Below are positions 7,730 to 14,755 of a stretch of 17,725 nt of DNA, one piece after another. The translations under genes and the position numbers were made by a program. The stretch's first letter is position 1, and each line of letters opens with the position of its first letter. The notes under the pieces were generated by a model, which saw nothing but the letters and a program-made list of their open reading frames with translations, ran no database searches and was not told where the DNA came from. The stretch lies in the NCBI GenBank assembly GCA_902362975.1, contig CABIYO010000050.1, positions 1 through 17,725 of the forward strand, given 5' to 3'. The DNA is from Caryophanales bacterium (GTDB lineage: Bacteria; Bacillota; Bacilli; Exiguobacteriales; Exiguobacteriaceae).

Positions 7730-7810
7730 TCCATAGGTTTAAGTTTTTTCCGCTCTTCCAAATCCATTTGTCCGAGCATGCAAGGTTTAGGCCGGCCCCT
7801 CACCTTGCAT
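7730..7810 (-). promoter_or_regulatory. hag leader: 9-bp hairpin and clustered GGA motifs (possible CsrA target)
   Basis: The mRNA leader of roughly 115 bases contains a hairpin with arms 7778-7786 and 7802-7810 (ATGCAAGGT/ACCTTGCAT on the plus strand). Downstream of it in the mRNA are five GGA triplets (plus-strand TCC at 7730, 7749, 7757, 7763 and 7771). Two have the ATGGA form, and the last overlaps the ribosome site. In Bacillus subtilis CsrA blocks hag translation by binding such motifs in the leader and at the ribosome site. The motifs are visible; CsrA control here is inferred. Confidence 0.5.
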
Positions 7811-7841
7811 TTTTTGGAACGTTTTATCGTTTCCATACTCT

Positions 7842-7868
7842 ATATCGGAACCCTATTCAGATTGTTTA
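7842..7868 (-). promoter_or_regulatory. SigD (sigma-28) promoter of hag
   Basis: On the minus strand TAAA (7865-7868) is followed after exactly 15 bases by TCCGATAT (7842-7849), one base off GCCGATAT. An A-rich tract (minus strand of about 7870-7910) lies directly upstream and could act as an UP element. The leader to the ATG at 7718 is about 115 bases. Confidence 0.88.
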
Positions 7869-7961
7869 ACAGTTCTTTCATCATTTTTTCTTTTTCTATC
7901 TTCATACACTTGGTTTCTTGGTTTCTTCATTTCTCACCCTCTCATCCATTCCGTCTATAAG

Positions 7962-7980
7962 ATCCTATCAACAATAGGAT
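7962..7980. repeat. inverted repeat in the hag / glucosaminidase divergent region
   Basis: Arms ATCCTAT (7962-7968) and ATAGGAT (7974-7980) surround a 5-base loop. It lies in the roughly 250 bases between the hag promoter and the glucosaminidase gene. There is no T run directly after it, so an operator is as likely as a transcript end. The rest of this stretch is T-rich on the plus strand, with no gene I can support. Confidence 0.3.
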
Positions 7981-8038
7981 AAATTATCTGATTTTTCTCT
8001 TTTGTTAGAAACGTTTACCCCTTTTTGAAATATTTCCT

Positions 8039-8067
8039 TTCAATCACTACCCTACTTTCTCTATACT
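8039..8067 (+). promoter_or_regulatory. possible SigA-type promoter for the glucosaminidase
   Basis: A good -10 (TATACT, 8062-8067) follows a weak -35 (TTCAAT, 8039-8044) at 17 bases. No SigD motif is seen before this gene, unlike lytD of Bacillus subtilis. Confidence 0.35.
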
Positions 8068-8115
8068 GTTGTCGAGTCATCTTTATATTGAACTAGCAAT
8101 CAAGGAGGGAAACCA

Positions 8116-10368
8116 TTGAACAAACAAACTAAGCGGTTGAGTACAGCTATTTTCTTAAGCGGCGCATTGCTCGCCACACTTTATACTCAACACGCAGATG
8201 CCGCATCGAAAACTGCAACCGTCGACACAACCGTGTTAAATGTCCGACAATCTTCCTCTACATCTTCCCCAATCGTCGGGAAGCTCACAAAAGGGACAAA
8301 AGTCTCTGTATTGAGCACAAAGGGATCTTGGGCACAAATCGAATATAAAGGGCAAAAGCGCTATGTATCTTCGACTTATCTCAAAATGACTTCGACTTCA
8401 TCGACAAGTGCGCAGAAAGTCGAAAAAGTATATAGCGTTACGGAAAATCTTAATTTACGTTCGTCTGCAAGCTTAAAAGCAAGCGTATTATTGACAATCC
8501 CGAAAAACAAAGAGGTTCAATATATCTCGAAATCAGGCAACTGGTATCGCGTCAAATATGGCTCGAAGACTGGGTATATCTCTTCTCAATATGTGAAGTC
8601 TGAAAACAAAGTCATTAAAGAAGCGACGTCAACGGTTTCGAAAACATCGACCTCATCATCTTCTAGTTCAACGAATTCCAGTTCAACGAAGAACGTCTAT
8701 ACCACTACGGTCAACTTGAACATGCGTACAAAAGCATCGACTTCTGGATCACCTATCCTCACGATTCCAAAAGGTAAAGAAGTTCAGTATATTTCAAAAT
8801 CGGGTAGTTGGTATCGTGTTCAATATGGGAACCAAACTGGTTATGTATCTAGCAAATATTTGTCAGAGGTCAAAACGACTCCTTCAAAACCGGAAACTCC
8901 AGTCGTGAAAAAATATTATTACACGACCGTCAATTTGAACTTACGTGACAAGGCATCAACAAGTGGTAGCCTTCTCATGACTATTTTGCCGAATGAGAAA
9001 GTTGAGTACGTCTCATCACATGGTGACTGGTATAAAGTGAAATATGACGGCAAGACCGGTTATGTCGCGAAGAAATATTTGACTGAAAAAGCACCAGCCA
9101 AGCCGAGTGAACCAGCGGAAGATACAGATTACGAAATCAAGTATGAAGCTGTCGTCACGGTAGATGGATTAAACGTGCGAAGCACCCCAGGTGTCACGTC
9201 TACGAATAAAATCGGTCAATTAGAGAAGAATCAAATCATCGGTGTCATTAAAGATGTAAATAGTGATTGGTCTCAAATTGAATACGTCGTCAATGATAAC
9301 TTCGTCACGGCTTATGTCAGTCGCGATTACATCAAGCCTTACACAGGTCCATCGGTTCCTGAGACAGTTCCTGGTTCAAAAAATGTCGTTTTGAACTACT
9401 CAGATTACAAATACAAATTGACAGACATGGTGGCTATCCAAAAACGTGTCAATGCTCAAACCGATAAGTATAGAGGTACAGCTGCCTATGTCTCACAAGA
9501 ATACGTTGAATTAATTGAAGGTACGAATACCGGTAGAATTACCGTATCAGGTCTCAATGTTCGAGCTGATTCAAATACGAACTCTCATATTTACGGTATC
9601 TTAAATGTAAATAGCATCGTCAACGTATTAGGTGTAAAAGATAACTTCTATCTCATTACCTATACACGTAAGGCAGGAGAATCGGAACGCGTATTCGATA
9701 ACACATGGCGTTTAGCAACCGAGGAAGATATCTTGAACCGTGTCGACCCACGTTTGGTCGAATTTGAAAAAGCACTTGAATCTCCTTATGAAACATTCCA
9801 GTTCTTAGACCTTTCGAAGCCGACCAATGCATCTGCAACGGTTTTAAATAAAGCACTCGTTGGTAAAGGAATTCTCGCTGGACAAGCTCAAGCATTCATT
9901 GACGCAGGTAAAGCCTTCAATATCAATGAAGTATACTTGATGTCACATGCATTCCTCGAAACAGGAAACGGAACATCCACACTTGCAAAAGGAGTTTGGG
10001 TCGATTCTAACGGAAACTTAAGTACATCAGACGCTACAAAGAAACATCTGGTCTACAACATGTTTGGAATTGGTGCAACTGATGCAAATCCATTGGCAGG
10101 CGGAGCGAAGCATGCCTTCACTAATGGATGGTTCACTCCGGCACAAGCCATTTACGGAGGCGGACAATGGATCAGTGAGAGATACATCAATAACTCACGT
10201 CAACAGAATACTCTTTATAAGATGCGCTTTAATCCAGCAAAACCTGGAACGTATCAATACGCGACAGACATTGGATGGGCGTTTAAACAGACGTATAAGA
10301 TTCACGAGATTTACAAATTGCTTGATTCTTATACAGCAGAATTCGATATCCCACGTTTCATCTATTGA
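8116..10368 (+). CDS. secreted SH3-repeat N-acetylglucosaminidase (LytD/CwlG type autolysin)
   Basis: This is a peptidoglycan hydrolase expected to cut the GlcNAc-MurNAc bond in the wall. The 750 residues begin with a signal peptide (1-29, cut after HADA). They continue with six bacterial SH3-type repeats at about 32-92, 104-161, 194-250, 267-324, 343-407 and 472-534, each with an LNxR core, joined by Ser/Thr- and Pro-rich linkers. A C-terminal glucosaminidase domain (about 575-735) has the catalytic Glu615 in SHAFLETGNGTS and the YNMFGIGA motif. The start is TTG, 6 bases after AAGGAGGG. It is divergent from hag, which fits a role in wall turnover and motility or separation of cells. LytD of B. 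subtilis is the nearest match I know; precise orthology is not proven. Confidence 0.9.
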   Translation: MNKQTKRLSTAIFLSGALLATLYTQHADAASKTATVDTTVLNVRQSSSTSSPIVGKLTKGTKVSVLSTKGSWAQIEYKGQKRYVSSTYLKMTSTSSTSAQKVEKVYSVTENLNLRSSASLKASVLLTIPKNKEVQYISKSGNWYRVKYGSKTGYISSQYVKSENKVIKEATSTVSKTSTSSSSSSTNSSSTKNVYTTTVNLNMRTKASTSGSPILTIPKGKEVQYISKSGSWYRVQYGNQTGYVSSKYLSEVKTTPSKPETPVVKKYYYTTVNLNLRDKASTSGSLLMTILPNEKVEYVSSHGDWYKVKYDGKTGYVAKKYLTEKAPAKPSEPAEDTDYEIKYEAVVTVDGLNVRSTPGVTSTNKIGQLEKNQIIGVIKDVNSDWSQIEYVVNDNFVTAYVSRDYIKPYTGPSVPETVPGSKNVVLNYSDYKYKLTDMVAIQKRVNAQTDKYRGTAAYVSQEYVELIEGTNTGRITVSGLNVRADSNTNSHIYGILNVNSIVNVLGVKDNFYLITYTRKAGESERVFDNTWRLATEEDILNRVDPRLVEFEKALESPYETFQFLDLSKPTNASATVLNKALVGKGILAGQAQAFIDAGKAFNINEVYLMSHAFLETGNGTSTLAKGVWVDSNGNLSTSDATKKHLVYNMFGIGATDANPLAGGAKHAFTNGWFTPAQAIYGGGQWISERYINNSRQQNTLYKMRFNPAKPGTYQYATDIGWAFKQTYKIHEIYKLLDSYTAEFDIPRFIY

Positions 10369-10375
10369 TTTATTT

Positions 10376-10418
10376 GACGAATCCGGTCGCTTCATGTGAT
10401 CAGATTCGTCCTTTTGTG
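10376..10418 (+). terminator. probable intrinsic terminator of the glucosaminidase gene
   Basis: Arms GACGAATC (10376-10383) and GATTCGTC (10403-10410) form an 8-bp stem with a long 19-base loop, followed by CTTTTGTG. It lies 8 bases past the stop codon. Confidence 0.6.
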
Positions 10419-10470
10419 TTCTAACCGATAAGGAATTCAATCAATACTGTTTAGACAATCTGTTCAAATC

Positions 10471-10528
10471 AAAAACATACCTCCATGGATACCGACTTCT
10501 CATCGCCGACATCCATAGGGGTATGTTT
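10471..10528 (-). terminator. intrinsic terminator of the chemoreceptor gene
   Basis: 18-base arms at 10473-10490 and 10511-10528 pair with two mismatches. They are followed on the minus strand by a T run. The stem lies 6 bases past the chemoreceptor stop. Confidence 0.8.
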
Positions 10529-10533
10529 ATATA

Positions 10534-11826
10534 TTACACTTCCACCTTCATCTGTTCCGTCTCATTCTGCAAACTTTCCGCGACACGAACGAGTTCTGTC
10601 ATTGCCCCGTTCACTTCACCAAGGCTTGCCGCTTGCTGGCTCGCAGCTGACGTCACTTCATTCGCATAACGCGACGCTTCTTCGACCATGCCGACGATGC
10701 CTGCCGAGTTGGTCACGACCGAATCAATCTGACCGCGTGACTCATCGAGGAGTGAATCAACCGAATGGACATGGCTGTATACTTCATTCGCCGAGTTGTG
10801 AATCGATGCGAACGCACCACCTGCTTTTTCAACCAAGCCGACACCTGTCTCCACTTCTGCTTTCACGTTCGCCATTGAAGACGATGTATCACCAACGAGA
10901 CGCTTCACGTCTACGATGAGATCTGTGATTTCTTGAGTCGAGTTCGCTGTTTGTTCTGCGAGCTTTTTCACTTCTGCCGCAACGACAGCGAATCCACGCC
11001 CATGCTCTCCGGCACGTGCTGCTTCAATCGATGCGTTCAAGGCAAGCAAGTTTGTCTGTGCTGAGATGTCACTGATGACATCCGTGATCCGTGAGATTTC
11101 GCCTGTCATTTCCGTCAACTGACTGTTGAGCGTCGATGACTGTTCGACTTTTCCAGCAATCGCATGCATCGCGTTGACGGAAGACGAGGCAAGGCCTTTC
11201 CCGCTCTCTGCTTCCTGTTGCATCTCGCTCGCCGAATCAAGCGCCGATGACATCTCTTGGCGGATGCTCTCCATCGTACGCGCGACCGTTCCGAGCAAGT
11301 CCATCGAGTTATACGTCGCACTGACGTTGTCTTCTAACATCTTGTTGAGGGAATCCATTGCCACACGAATGTTTTCGCCTGCCACGTTCCCTTCTTGGAC
11401 CGCTGCTGCGATTTCTTGTGCCGAACCCGTCAATTGGTCCGCCGTGTAACGCATGTTCGTGCCTTGTTCCCGAAGATGTTCGACCATCTTGTCCATCGAC
11501 AAGAGCAAACGTCCCATCTCTGAACGATCCGTCGTCTTCTCGTCAGCGAAGTGCACCGTCAAGTCCCCCTTCCCGACTTCGACAGCTTTTTCAGAAGCCA
11601 TCTTGACCGCTTTCAGTGGACGACGGGCAATCAAGTAAATGACGATTCCGCCGAGTGATGAGATGAGTAATGCCACGACCGAACCGACGAGCATGACTTG
11701 ACCTTGATCCATCTCGAGTTCCGTCAAGAGTAATAGGGTAATGTAGCCGACCGCTCCGCCCGTGATAAAGGACGTGACCAAAATCCACGCGAGCAATTGC
11801 GTCGTAAAGTTTTTAAATACTTTCAC
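10534..11826 (-). CDS. methyl-accepting chemotaxis protein without extracellular sensor domain
   Basis: This is a membrane chemoreceptor that would signal to CheA/CheW. From the GTG at 11826 it has 430 residues: two membrane helices (about 10-36 and 43-67) joined by only a few residues, a HAMP domain (about 68-120), and a cytoplasmic coiled coil with the conserved hairpin tip, [20 protein letters not shown] through [23 protein letters not shown] (about 247-292). The GTG start is chosen because GAGGAGGAA lies 6 bases before it; the longer frame from a TTG at 11871 would translate this ribosome site. The lack of a periplasmic-type loop suggests it senses membrane, cytoplasmic or partner signals. 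Single-gene unit. Confidence 0.92.
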   Translation of the reverse strand: MKVFKNFTTQLLAWILVTSFITGGAVGYITLLLLTELEMDQGQVMLVGSVVALLISSLGGIVIYLIARRPLKAVKMASEKAVEVGKGDLTVHFADEKTTDRSEMGRLLLSMDKMVEHLREQGTNMRYTADQLTGSAQEIAAAVQEGNVAGENIRVAMDSLNKMLEDNVSATYNSMDLLGTVARTMESIRQEMSSALDSASEMQQEAESGKGLASSSVNAMHAIAGKVEQSSTLNSQLTEMTGEISRITDVISDISAQTNLLALNASIEAARAGEHGRGFAVVAAEVKKLAEQTANSTQEITDLIVDVKRLVGDTSSSMANVKAEVETGVGLVEKAGGAFASIHNSANEVYSHVHSVDSLLDESRGQIDSVVTNSAGIVGMVEEASRYANEVTSAASQQAASLGEVNGAMTELVRVAESLQNETEQMKVEV

Positions 11827-11860
11827 TGTTTGTTCCTCCTCATTGTGTTCATCACTTACT

Positions 11861-11888
11861 ATATCGTCCAATTTCCAATGAACGTATA
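11861..11888 (-). promoter_or_regulatory. possible SigD promoter of the chemoreceptor gene
   Basis: On the minus strand GACGATAT (11861-11868) is one base off the SigD -10. TATA (11885-11888) sits 16 bases upstream, one base off TAAA. The position about 35 bases before the GTG start is suitable, and chemoreceptor genes usually belong to this regulon. It is weaker than the two other SigD promoters here. Confidence 0.5.
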
Positions 11889-11916
11889 GCGTTTTCAGTT
11901 GAACGTTTGGTCAATG

Positions 11917-11946
11917 AAAAAACGTACCCCGTCAAGGAGTACGTTT
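11917..11946 (-). terminator. intrinsic terminator of the acetyltransferase / membrane protein operon
   Basis: Arms AAACGTACCCC (11920-11930) and GGAGTACGTTT (11936-11946) form an 11-bp stem with one mismatch and a 5-base loop. It is followed by a T run on the minus strand. It begins 3 bases past the stop at 11949. Confidence 0.85.
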
Positions 11947-11948
11947 CG

Positions 11949-12272
11949 TTAGAATGCTTCATCGTCTCGTTCGACATGCACCACACGACGTGGTGTCGTC
12001 GCCGCATCAATCGCGAGCGTGATGGCAGCCGCCCAGTGCAGCATCATCCCGACAAACGGGATAAAGCCGAGGATTGATGCCGCAATTCCGACCGCCGCCC
12101 CGTAAGAGAATCGATTCAATCGACTGAACGAAAGAATCAATACGATCACGTGGTAGACGAACATGAAACCGAGGGGCGAATAGCCCATCCCGATGATAAA
12201 GAGACCGCCAAGAAACGGAATCCCGAGGAAAGCTTCAAACGCCGCACCGAGCCATTTCAGATTTTTCACCAT
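11949..12272 (-). CDS. small hypothetical membrane protein (107 aa)
   Basis: I do not recognise the family. About three hydrophobic segments are visible (roughly 8-30, 35-53 and 62-92), rich in Gly and Phe with repeated GIPFLGG and GFIPFVGM turns. The C-terminal tail is charged (TTPRRVVHVERDDEAF) and probably cytoplasmic. The ATG at 12272 is preferred because GAGGTG stands 6 bases before it; the alternative GTG at 12281 is inside that ribosome site. The gene starts 10 bases after the acetyltransferase stop and ends in a terminator, so it is the second gene of a two-gene operon. No functional link is evident. Confidence 0.75.
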   Translation of the reverse strand: MVKNLKWLGAAFEAFLGIPFLGGLFIIGMGYSPLGFMFVYHVIVLILSFSRLNRFSYGAAVGIAASILGFIPFVGMMLHWAAAITLAIDAATTPRRVVHVERDDEAF

Positions 12273-12282
12273 GTGGTTCACC

Positions 12283-13110
12283 TCATAATTCGATCATGTA
12301 AAACTCATAGCCACCATTCTCCGCAAAACCAGCGCGCTTATAGATTTCGAGCGCCGCCTTGTTTTCCGTCTCGACATCGAGCTCGACTTTCGTCCGGCCC
12401 ATGCGGAACAGTTGTTGGACCATCTGTTTCAACATCTTCGTGCCGTAGCCTTTGCCTTGCTCGCCTGCTTTGACCCCGAACGCATGGATGCTTGCCGCGT
12501 CGTCCCCGACGAGAAGGGCACGGATGACACCGACCGGTTTGCCGTCCACTTCGCCGATATACGTCACGCGGTCCGGCGTGTCGATTTGTTGATAGATGTT
12601 TTCCGTCACATCGACCGGGTCACCGAACGCCTCGCTGAGCGTCGCGATGATGAGCGGACGGTCGTCTGCTGTCGCCTCACGTAACGATACCTCGTCCGGC
12701 TTCAAGAAGAGCTCCGCTTTTTTCAAGACGAGATTGTATTCCGAGAACTGATACGCCGCCTGAAGATGCTCGAGTACTGCTTTCCCGGACGCTGAATTTC
12801 GGTCGATGACGAACGTGAACGCTTCGCAACCGTTCAATTTCGCATCTTGTTTCGCTGTCTCAAGCAGTGCCGTGAAGACACCTTGCTTGCGGTATTCTGG
12901 GTGGACGAGCGCATTCACTTCATACTCCGTCGGAAGATACGGGAAAAGCATGAGATAGCCGATGAGTGTCTCTCCGACATATACCGCATAGTCGTTCTGT
13001 CCGACCGAATCATGCCCGACTTTCACGTCAATCTTGTCGTTCGCGTTGACCGCCTGTTCTAACGCTTTGACGTCATCTGCCTGTCTTACTTCTTCTACAG
13101 TCCAATTCAT
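12283..13110 (-). CDS. tandem-domain GNAT N-acetyltransferase
   Basis: From ATG 13110 the protein has 275 residues and two GNAT folds. The first (about 30-130) carries VHPEYRKQGVFTALL (69-83), with an acetyl-CoA pyrophosphate loop of the RxxGxx type. The second (about 142-275) carries FGVKAGEQGKGYGTKML (211-227), with a complete QGKGYG loop, and the usual C-terminal NKAALEIYKRAGF signature. The second copy looks the more typical catalytic one. The substrate is unknown. The start at 13110 is supported by GAGGTGA 5-8 bases upstream; the frame is open to 13188, but that stretch reads as hydrophobic non-GNAT sequence over a promoter and terminator. First gene of an operon with 11949-12272. Confidence 0.9.
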   Translation of the reverse strand: MNWTVEEVRQADDVKALEQAVNANDKIDVKVGHDSVGQNDYAVYVGETLIGYLMLFPYLPTEYEVNALVHPEYRKQGVFTALLETAKQDAKLNGCEAFTFVIDRNSASGKAVLEHLQAAYQFSEYNLVLKKAELFLKPDEVSLREATADDRPLIIATLSEAFGDPVDVTENIYQQIDTPDRVTYIGEVDGKPVGVIRALLVGDDAASIHAFGVKAGEQGKGYGTKMLKQMVQQLFRMGRTKVELDVETENKAALEIYKRAGFAENGGYEFYMIEL

Positions 13111-13129
13111 GTACATCACCTCATGTATT

Positions 13130-13138
13130 ATTGTAGCA
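13130..13138 (-). promoter_or_regulatory. possible extended -10 promoter of the acetyltransferase operon
   Basis: TGCTACAAT on the minus strand is an extended -10 (TGn plus a TATAAT-like hexamer), about 20 bases upstream of the ATG at 13110. A -35 is not recognisable because the region is occupied by the preceding terminator. Confidence 0.35.
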
Positions 13139-13144
13139 CAAAGG

Positions 13145-13165
13145 AAAAAGCCCGCCGTAGCGAGC
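13145..13165 (-). terminator. compact intrinsic terminator after the 63-aa gene
   Basis: A 6-bp GC stem (13150-13155 with 13160-13165, one G-T pair) has a TACG tetraloop on the minus strand. It is followed by TTTTT. Confidence 0.75.
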
Positions 13166-13171
13166 AGTCTC

Positions 13172-13363
13172 TTAGTCATTCCGTTCATTCTGAAAAAGCG
13201 GCGTCACTTCTCTCATCATCACCGAGATGACGATGACGATAGCCAAGGTGATCAAGCTCTCTTGTTTCGGTAAATCAAATACATACATCGCAACGATAAA
13301 CAGAAGGGCTACAATCAATCCTTCCGAATAATCCCGTTTCCTCGTTCGCACACGACCACCCAT
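13172..13363 (-). CDS. small two-helix membrane protein (63 aa)
   Basis: Unrecognised. A basic N-terminus (GGRVRTRKRDYSEG) precedes two hydrophobic segments (about 15-31 and 36-50), with a polar end (FQNERND). By the positive-inside rule the N-terminus would be cytoplasmic. It has its own terminator, supporting a real gene. The start is uncertain: ATG 13363 comes directly after the T run of the previous gene's terminator and lacks a proper ribosome site. A GTG four codons later has GGGTGG too close. It could be expressed by readthrough from the gene at 13409-13894. Confidence 0.55.
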   Translation of the reverse strand: MGGRVRTRKRDYSEGLIVALLFIVAMYVFDLPKQESLITLAIVIVISVMMREVTPLFQNERND

Positions 13364-13365
13364 TC

Positions 13366-13401
13366 CAAAAAGACTGCAAACGATCCAGCCGTTTACAGTC
13401 T
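13366..13401 (-). terminator. intrinsic terminator of the anchored protein gene
   Basis: 12-base arms (13371-13382 with 13390-13401, one mismatch) surround a 7-base loop. They are followed by a T run on the minus strand, and the stem starts 8 bases past the stop at 13409. Confidence 0.85.
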
Positions 13402-13408
13402 CATCATC

Positions 13409-13894
13409 TTATAACGTCCGGAACTCCAATTCAGGGAGAGTCTCGATCAACTCGGCGATTTCGTCCGTATGCGCCTCCGCACCTGGGACGGCCTCTGTCG
13501 GTTCGACCCAGAAGAATGTCTTGTCGTTCGTCCCGAGATAGTTACCGTAGCCGATTTCTGTCGCGAACGCCTCTTCTGTCAACTCACGGTCGATCAAGTC
13601 CAGGTGGAACAAGAGCTGATCGTCCCCATCCTCGACATTATAGTATAAATCGAATGTACCGTAGCTCTTCGTGTCCCCGATGTCGACGACGTCCTGCGCC
13701 TTCTCGATATAGACGTCACCCCGCTCAATTGCCTCGACGATTTTTGATGGCAAGACGATCTCATAACCGAGCTCACGGTCACGAATCGTCTGTGTCGTAT
13801 CCTCTGTCCGTCCCCGGGACGAGACGACACCGACCGTCGCCACCAATGCACCTGTCACACCGAGCGCGAGCGCCCATTTCACCGATTTGTTCAC
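13409..13894 (-). CDS. hypothetical membrane-anchored extracytoplasmic protein (161 aa)
   Basis: I do not recognise the family. Residues 5-25 form a single hydrophobic helix after NKSVK, serving as uncleaved anchor or signal peptide. The remaining 135 residues are acidic and soluble, with alternating patterns suggesting beta structure (GYEIVLPSK, YGTFDLYYNVEDGDDQLLFHLDL, KTFFWVEPTEA). There is no lipobox Cys. The GTG at 13894 is chosen because GAGGAG lies 8 bases upstream; the frame's first GTG at 13903 is too close to that site. It is divergent from the 165-aa gene at 14051 and ends in its own terminator. Confidence 0.75.
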   Translation of the reverse strand: MNKSVKWALALGVTGALVATVGVVSSRGRTEDTTQTIRDRELGYEIVLPSKIVEAIERGDVYIEKAQDVVDIGDTKSYGTFDLYYNVEDGDDQLLFHLDLIDRELTEEAFATEIGYGNYLGTNDKTFFWVEPTEAVPGAEAHTDEIAELIETLPELEFRTL

Positions 13895-13988
13895 AAGAAC
13901 CACTCCTCACTTGTTGATGTCTTCACTTGATTATCCCACAAGTTGATGACTTTTCATTAAATATTCTGAAAAAATGTTTCCCCTTACA

Positions 13989-14017
13989 TTGACGAGTGTC
14001 CGTCAATCCCATACGAT
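13989..14017 (+). promoter_or_regulatory. SigA-type promoter with overlapping inverted repeat
   Basis: TTGACG (13989-13994) and TACGAT (14012-14017) are spaced by 17 bases, about 34 bases before the next gene. The -35 is the left arm of an inverted repeat TTGACG-agtgtc-CGTCAA (13989-14006), which could be an operator. Confidence 0.6.
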
Positions 14018-14050
14018 GGTAGTAACGTACTATAGAAAAGAGGAACTGAC

Positions 14051-14548
14051 ATGTCTAACGAAACTACTTTGACGCGCGCTCAGCTGGACGCGCTCTTGAA
14101 AAACGTCTTCGCCCTTCAAATCCCGGTCATCGAGAAATTTATGACGGATTTGTTTAAACAATATGTCTCGACGGCATCTACGTTCAAACAGGACATGGAC
14201 ACGATGAAAGCGACGGACTGGCACAAGCATTTCTTCGGTCAAAAAGTGATGCCTCACCTCTTCATCGAGAACCTCGGTTTCGGCGCATCGTTCCGTCACC
14301 AAGGCCAAGAGAAAGTCGTCAGCATCCCCGAGAACATGACGGTCGTCAAACCGGACTCGGACGCACAAATCAAAGAAATTTTAGAGAATCTCGACCAGAC
14401 GCTCGCCTCGATGGACGGCATCAAAAACAAAGGACTCGTCAAGAAGTTCTATAAAGAGACGCTCGAACTCATCTGCCAACTCGGTAGCCGTACCGGTATG
14501 ATGGATGATTTCTATGACAAAGTCAAAGGCAGTTTGACAACAAGTTGA
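14051..14548 (+). CDS. hypothetical helical soluble protein (165 aa)
   Basis: Unrecognised. The sequence is predicted mostly helical and cytoplasmic: an N-terminal helix (LTRAQLDALLKNVFALQ), a middle part with WHKHFFGQKVMPHLFIENLGFG, and a C-terminal helix pair (LVKKFYKETLELICQL, DDFYDKVKGSL). There is no signal peptide or membrane segment. AGAGGAA lies 5 bases before the ATG, and promoter and terminator flank it closely, so this is a well-formed single-gene unit. Its codon use matches the neighbours. Confidence 0.8.
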   Translation: MSNETTLTRAQLDALLKNVFALQIPVIEKFMTDLFKQYVSTASTFKQDMDTMKATDWHKHFFGQKVMPHLFIENLGFGASFRHQGQEKVVSIPENMTVVKPDSDAQIKEILENLDQTLASMDGIKNKGLVKKFYKETLELICQLGSRTGMMDDFYDKVKGSLTTS

Positions 14549-14553
14549 TGACC

Positions 14554-14587
14554 ATCCCCTCGTCCATAAGACCGAGGGGATTTTTTT
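14554..14587 (+). terminator. intrinsic terminator of the 165-aa gene
   Basis: 9-bp arms ATCCCCTCG (14554-14562) and CGAGGGGAT (14573-14581) are followed by a run of seven T. Confidence 0.9.
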
Positions 14588-14726
14588 ATGCCTCTTGTCG
14601 CACGACGGTCGGGAGCTCCATAAACTGACTCCGACTGTGAAAGACGACCCCGAGCCAAAGGAAGCGTGGTTCGAACGACTCGAAAAACCCGACTTGCATC
14701 ACTTCATTCAACACGAACGTGCTCGC

Positions 14727-14755
14727 AAAAAACGGACAGCGCTTCGCCATCCGTT
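14727..14755 (-). terminator. intrinsic terminator of the first yitT-family gene
   Basis: On the minus strand arms AACGGA and TCCGTT (14750-14755, 14731-14736), with an inner GGCG/CGCT stem, are followed by six T. The stop codon at 14754-14756 overlaps the stem. The 140 bases between here and the converging terminator at 14554-14587 hold only a 54-codon open frame, discussed under findings. Confidence 0.7.

Noticed and set aside
7981..8035. Catabolite-control (cre) site around AGAAACGTTTACC upstream of the glucosaminidase
   Set aside because: Only part of the consensus is matched and the position relative to the weak promoter is uninformative.
10485..10919. 144-codon open frame on the plus strand
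   Set aside because: It is antisense to the chemoreceptor C-terminus and begins within its terminator.
11827..11871. Chemoreceptor N-terminus starting at TTG 11871
   Set aside because: The extra 15 residues translate the GAGGAGGAA ribosome site of the GTG at 11826 and lie over a promoter-like sequence.
13111..13188. 26-residue hydrophobic N-terminus for the GNAT protein
   Set aside because: It overlaps the upstream gene's terminator and an extended -10; ATG 13110 has a proper ribosome site.
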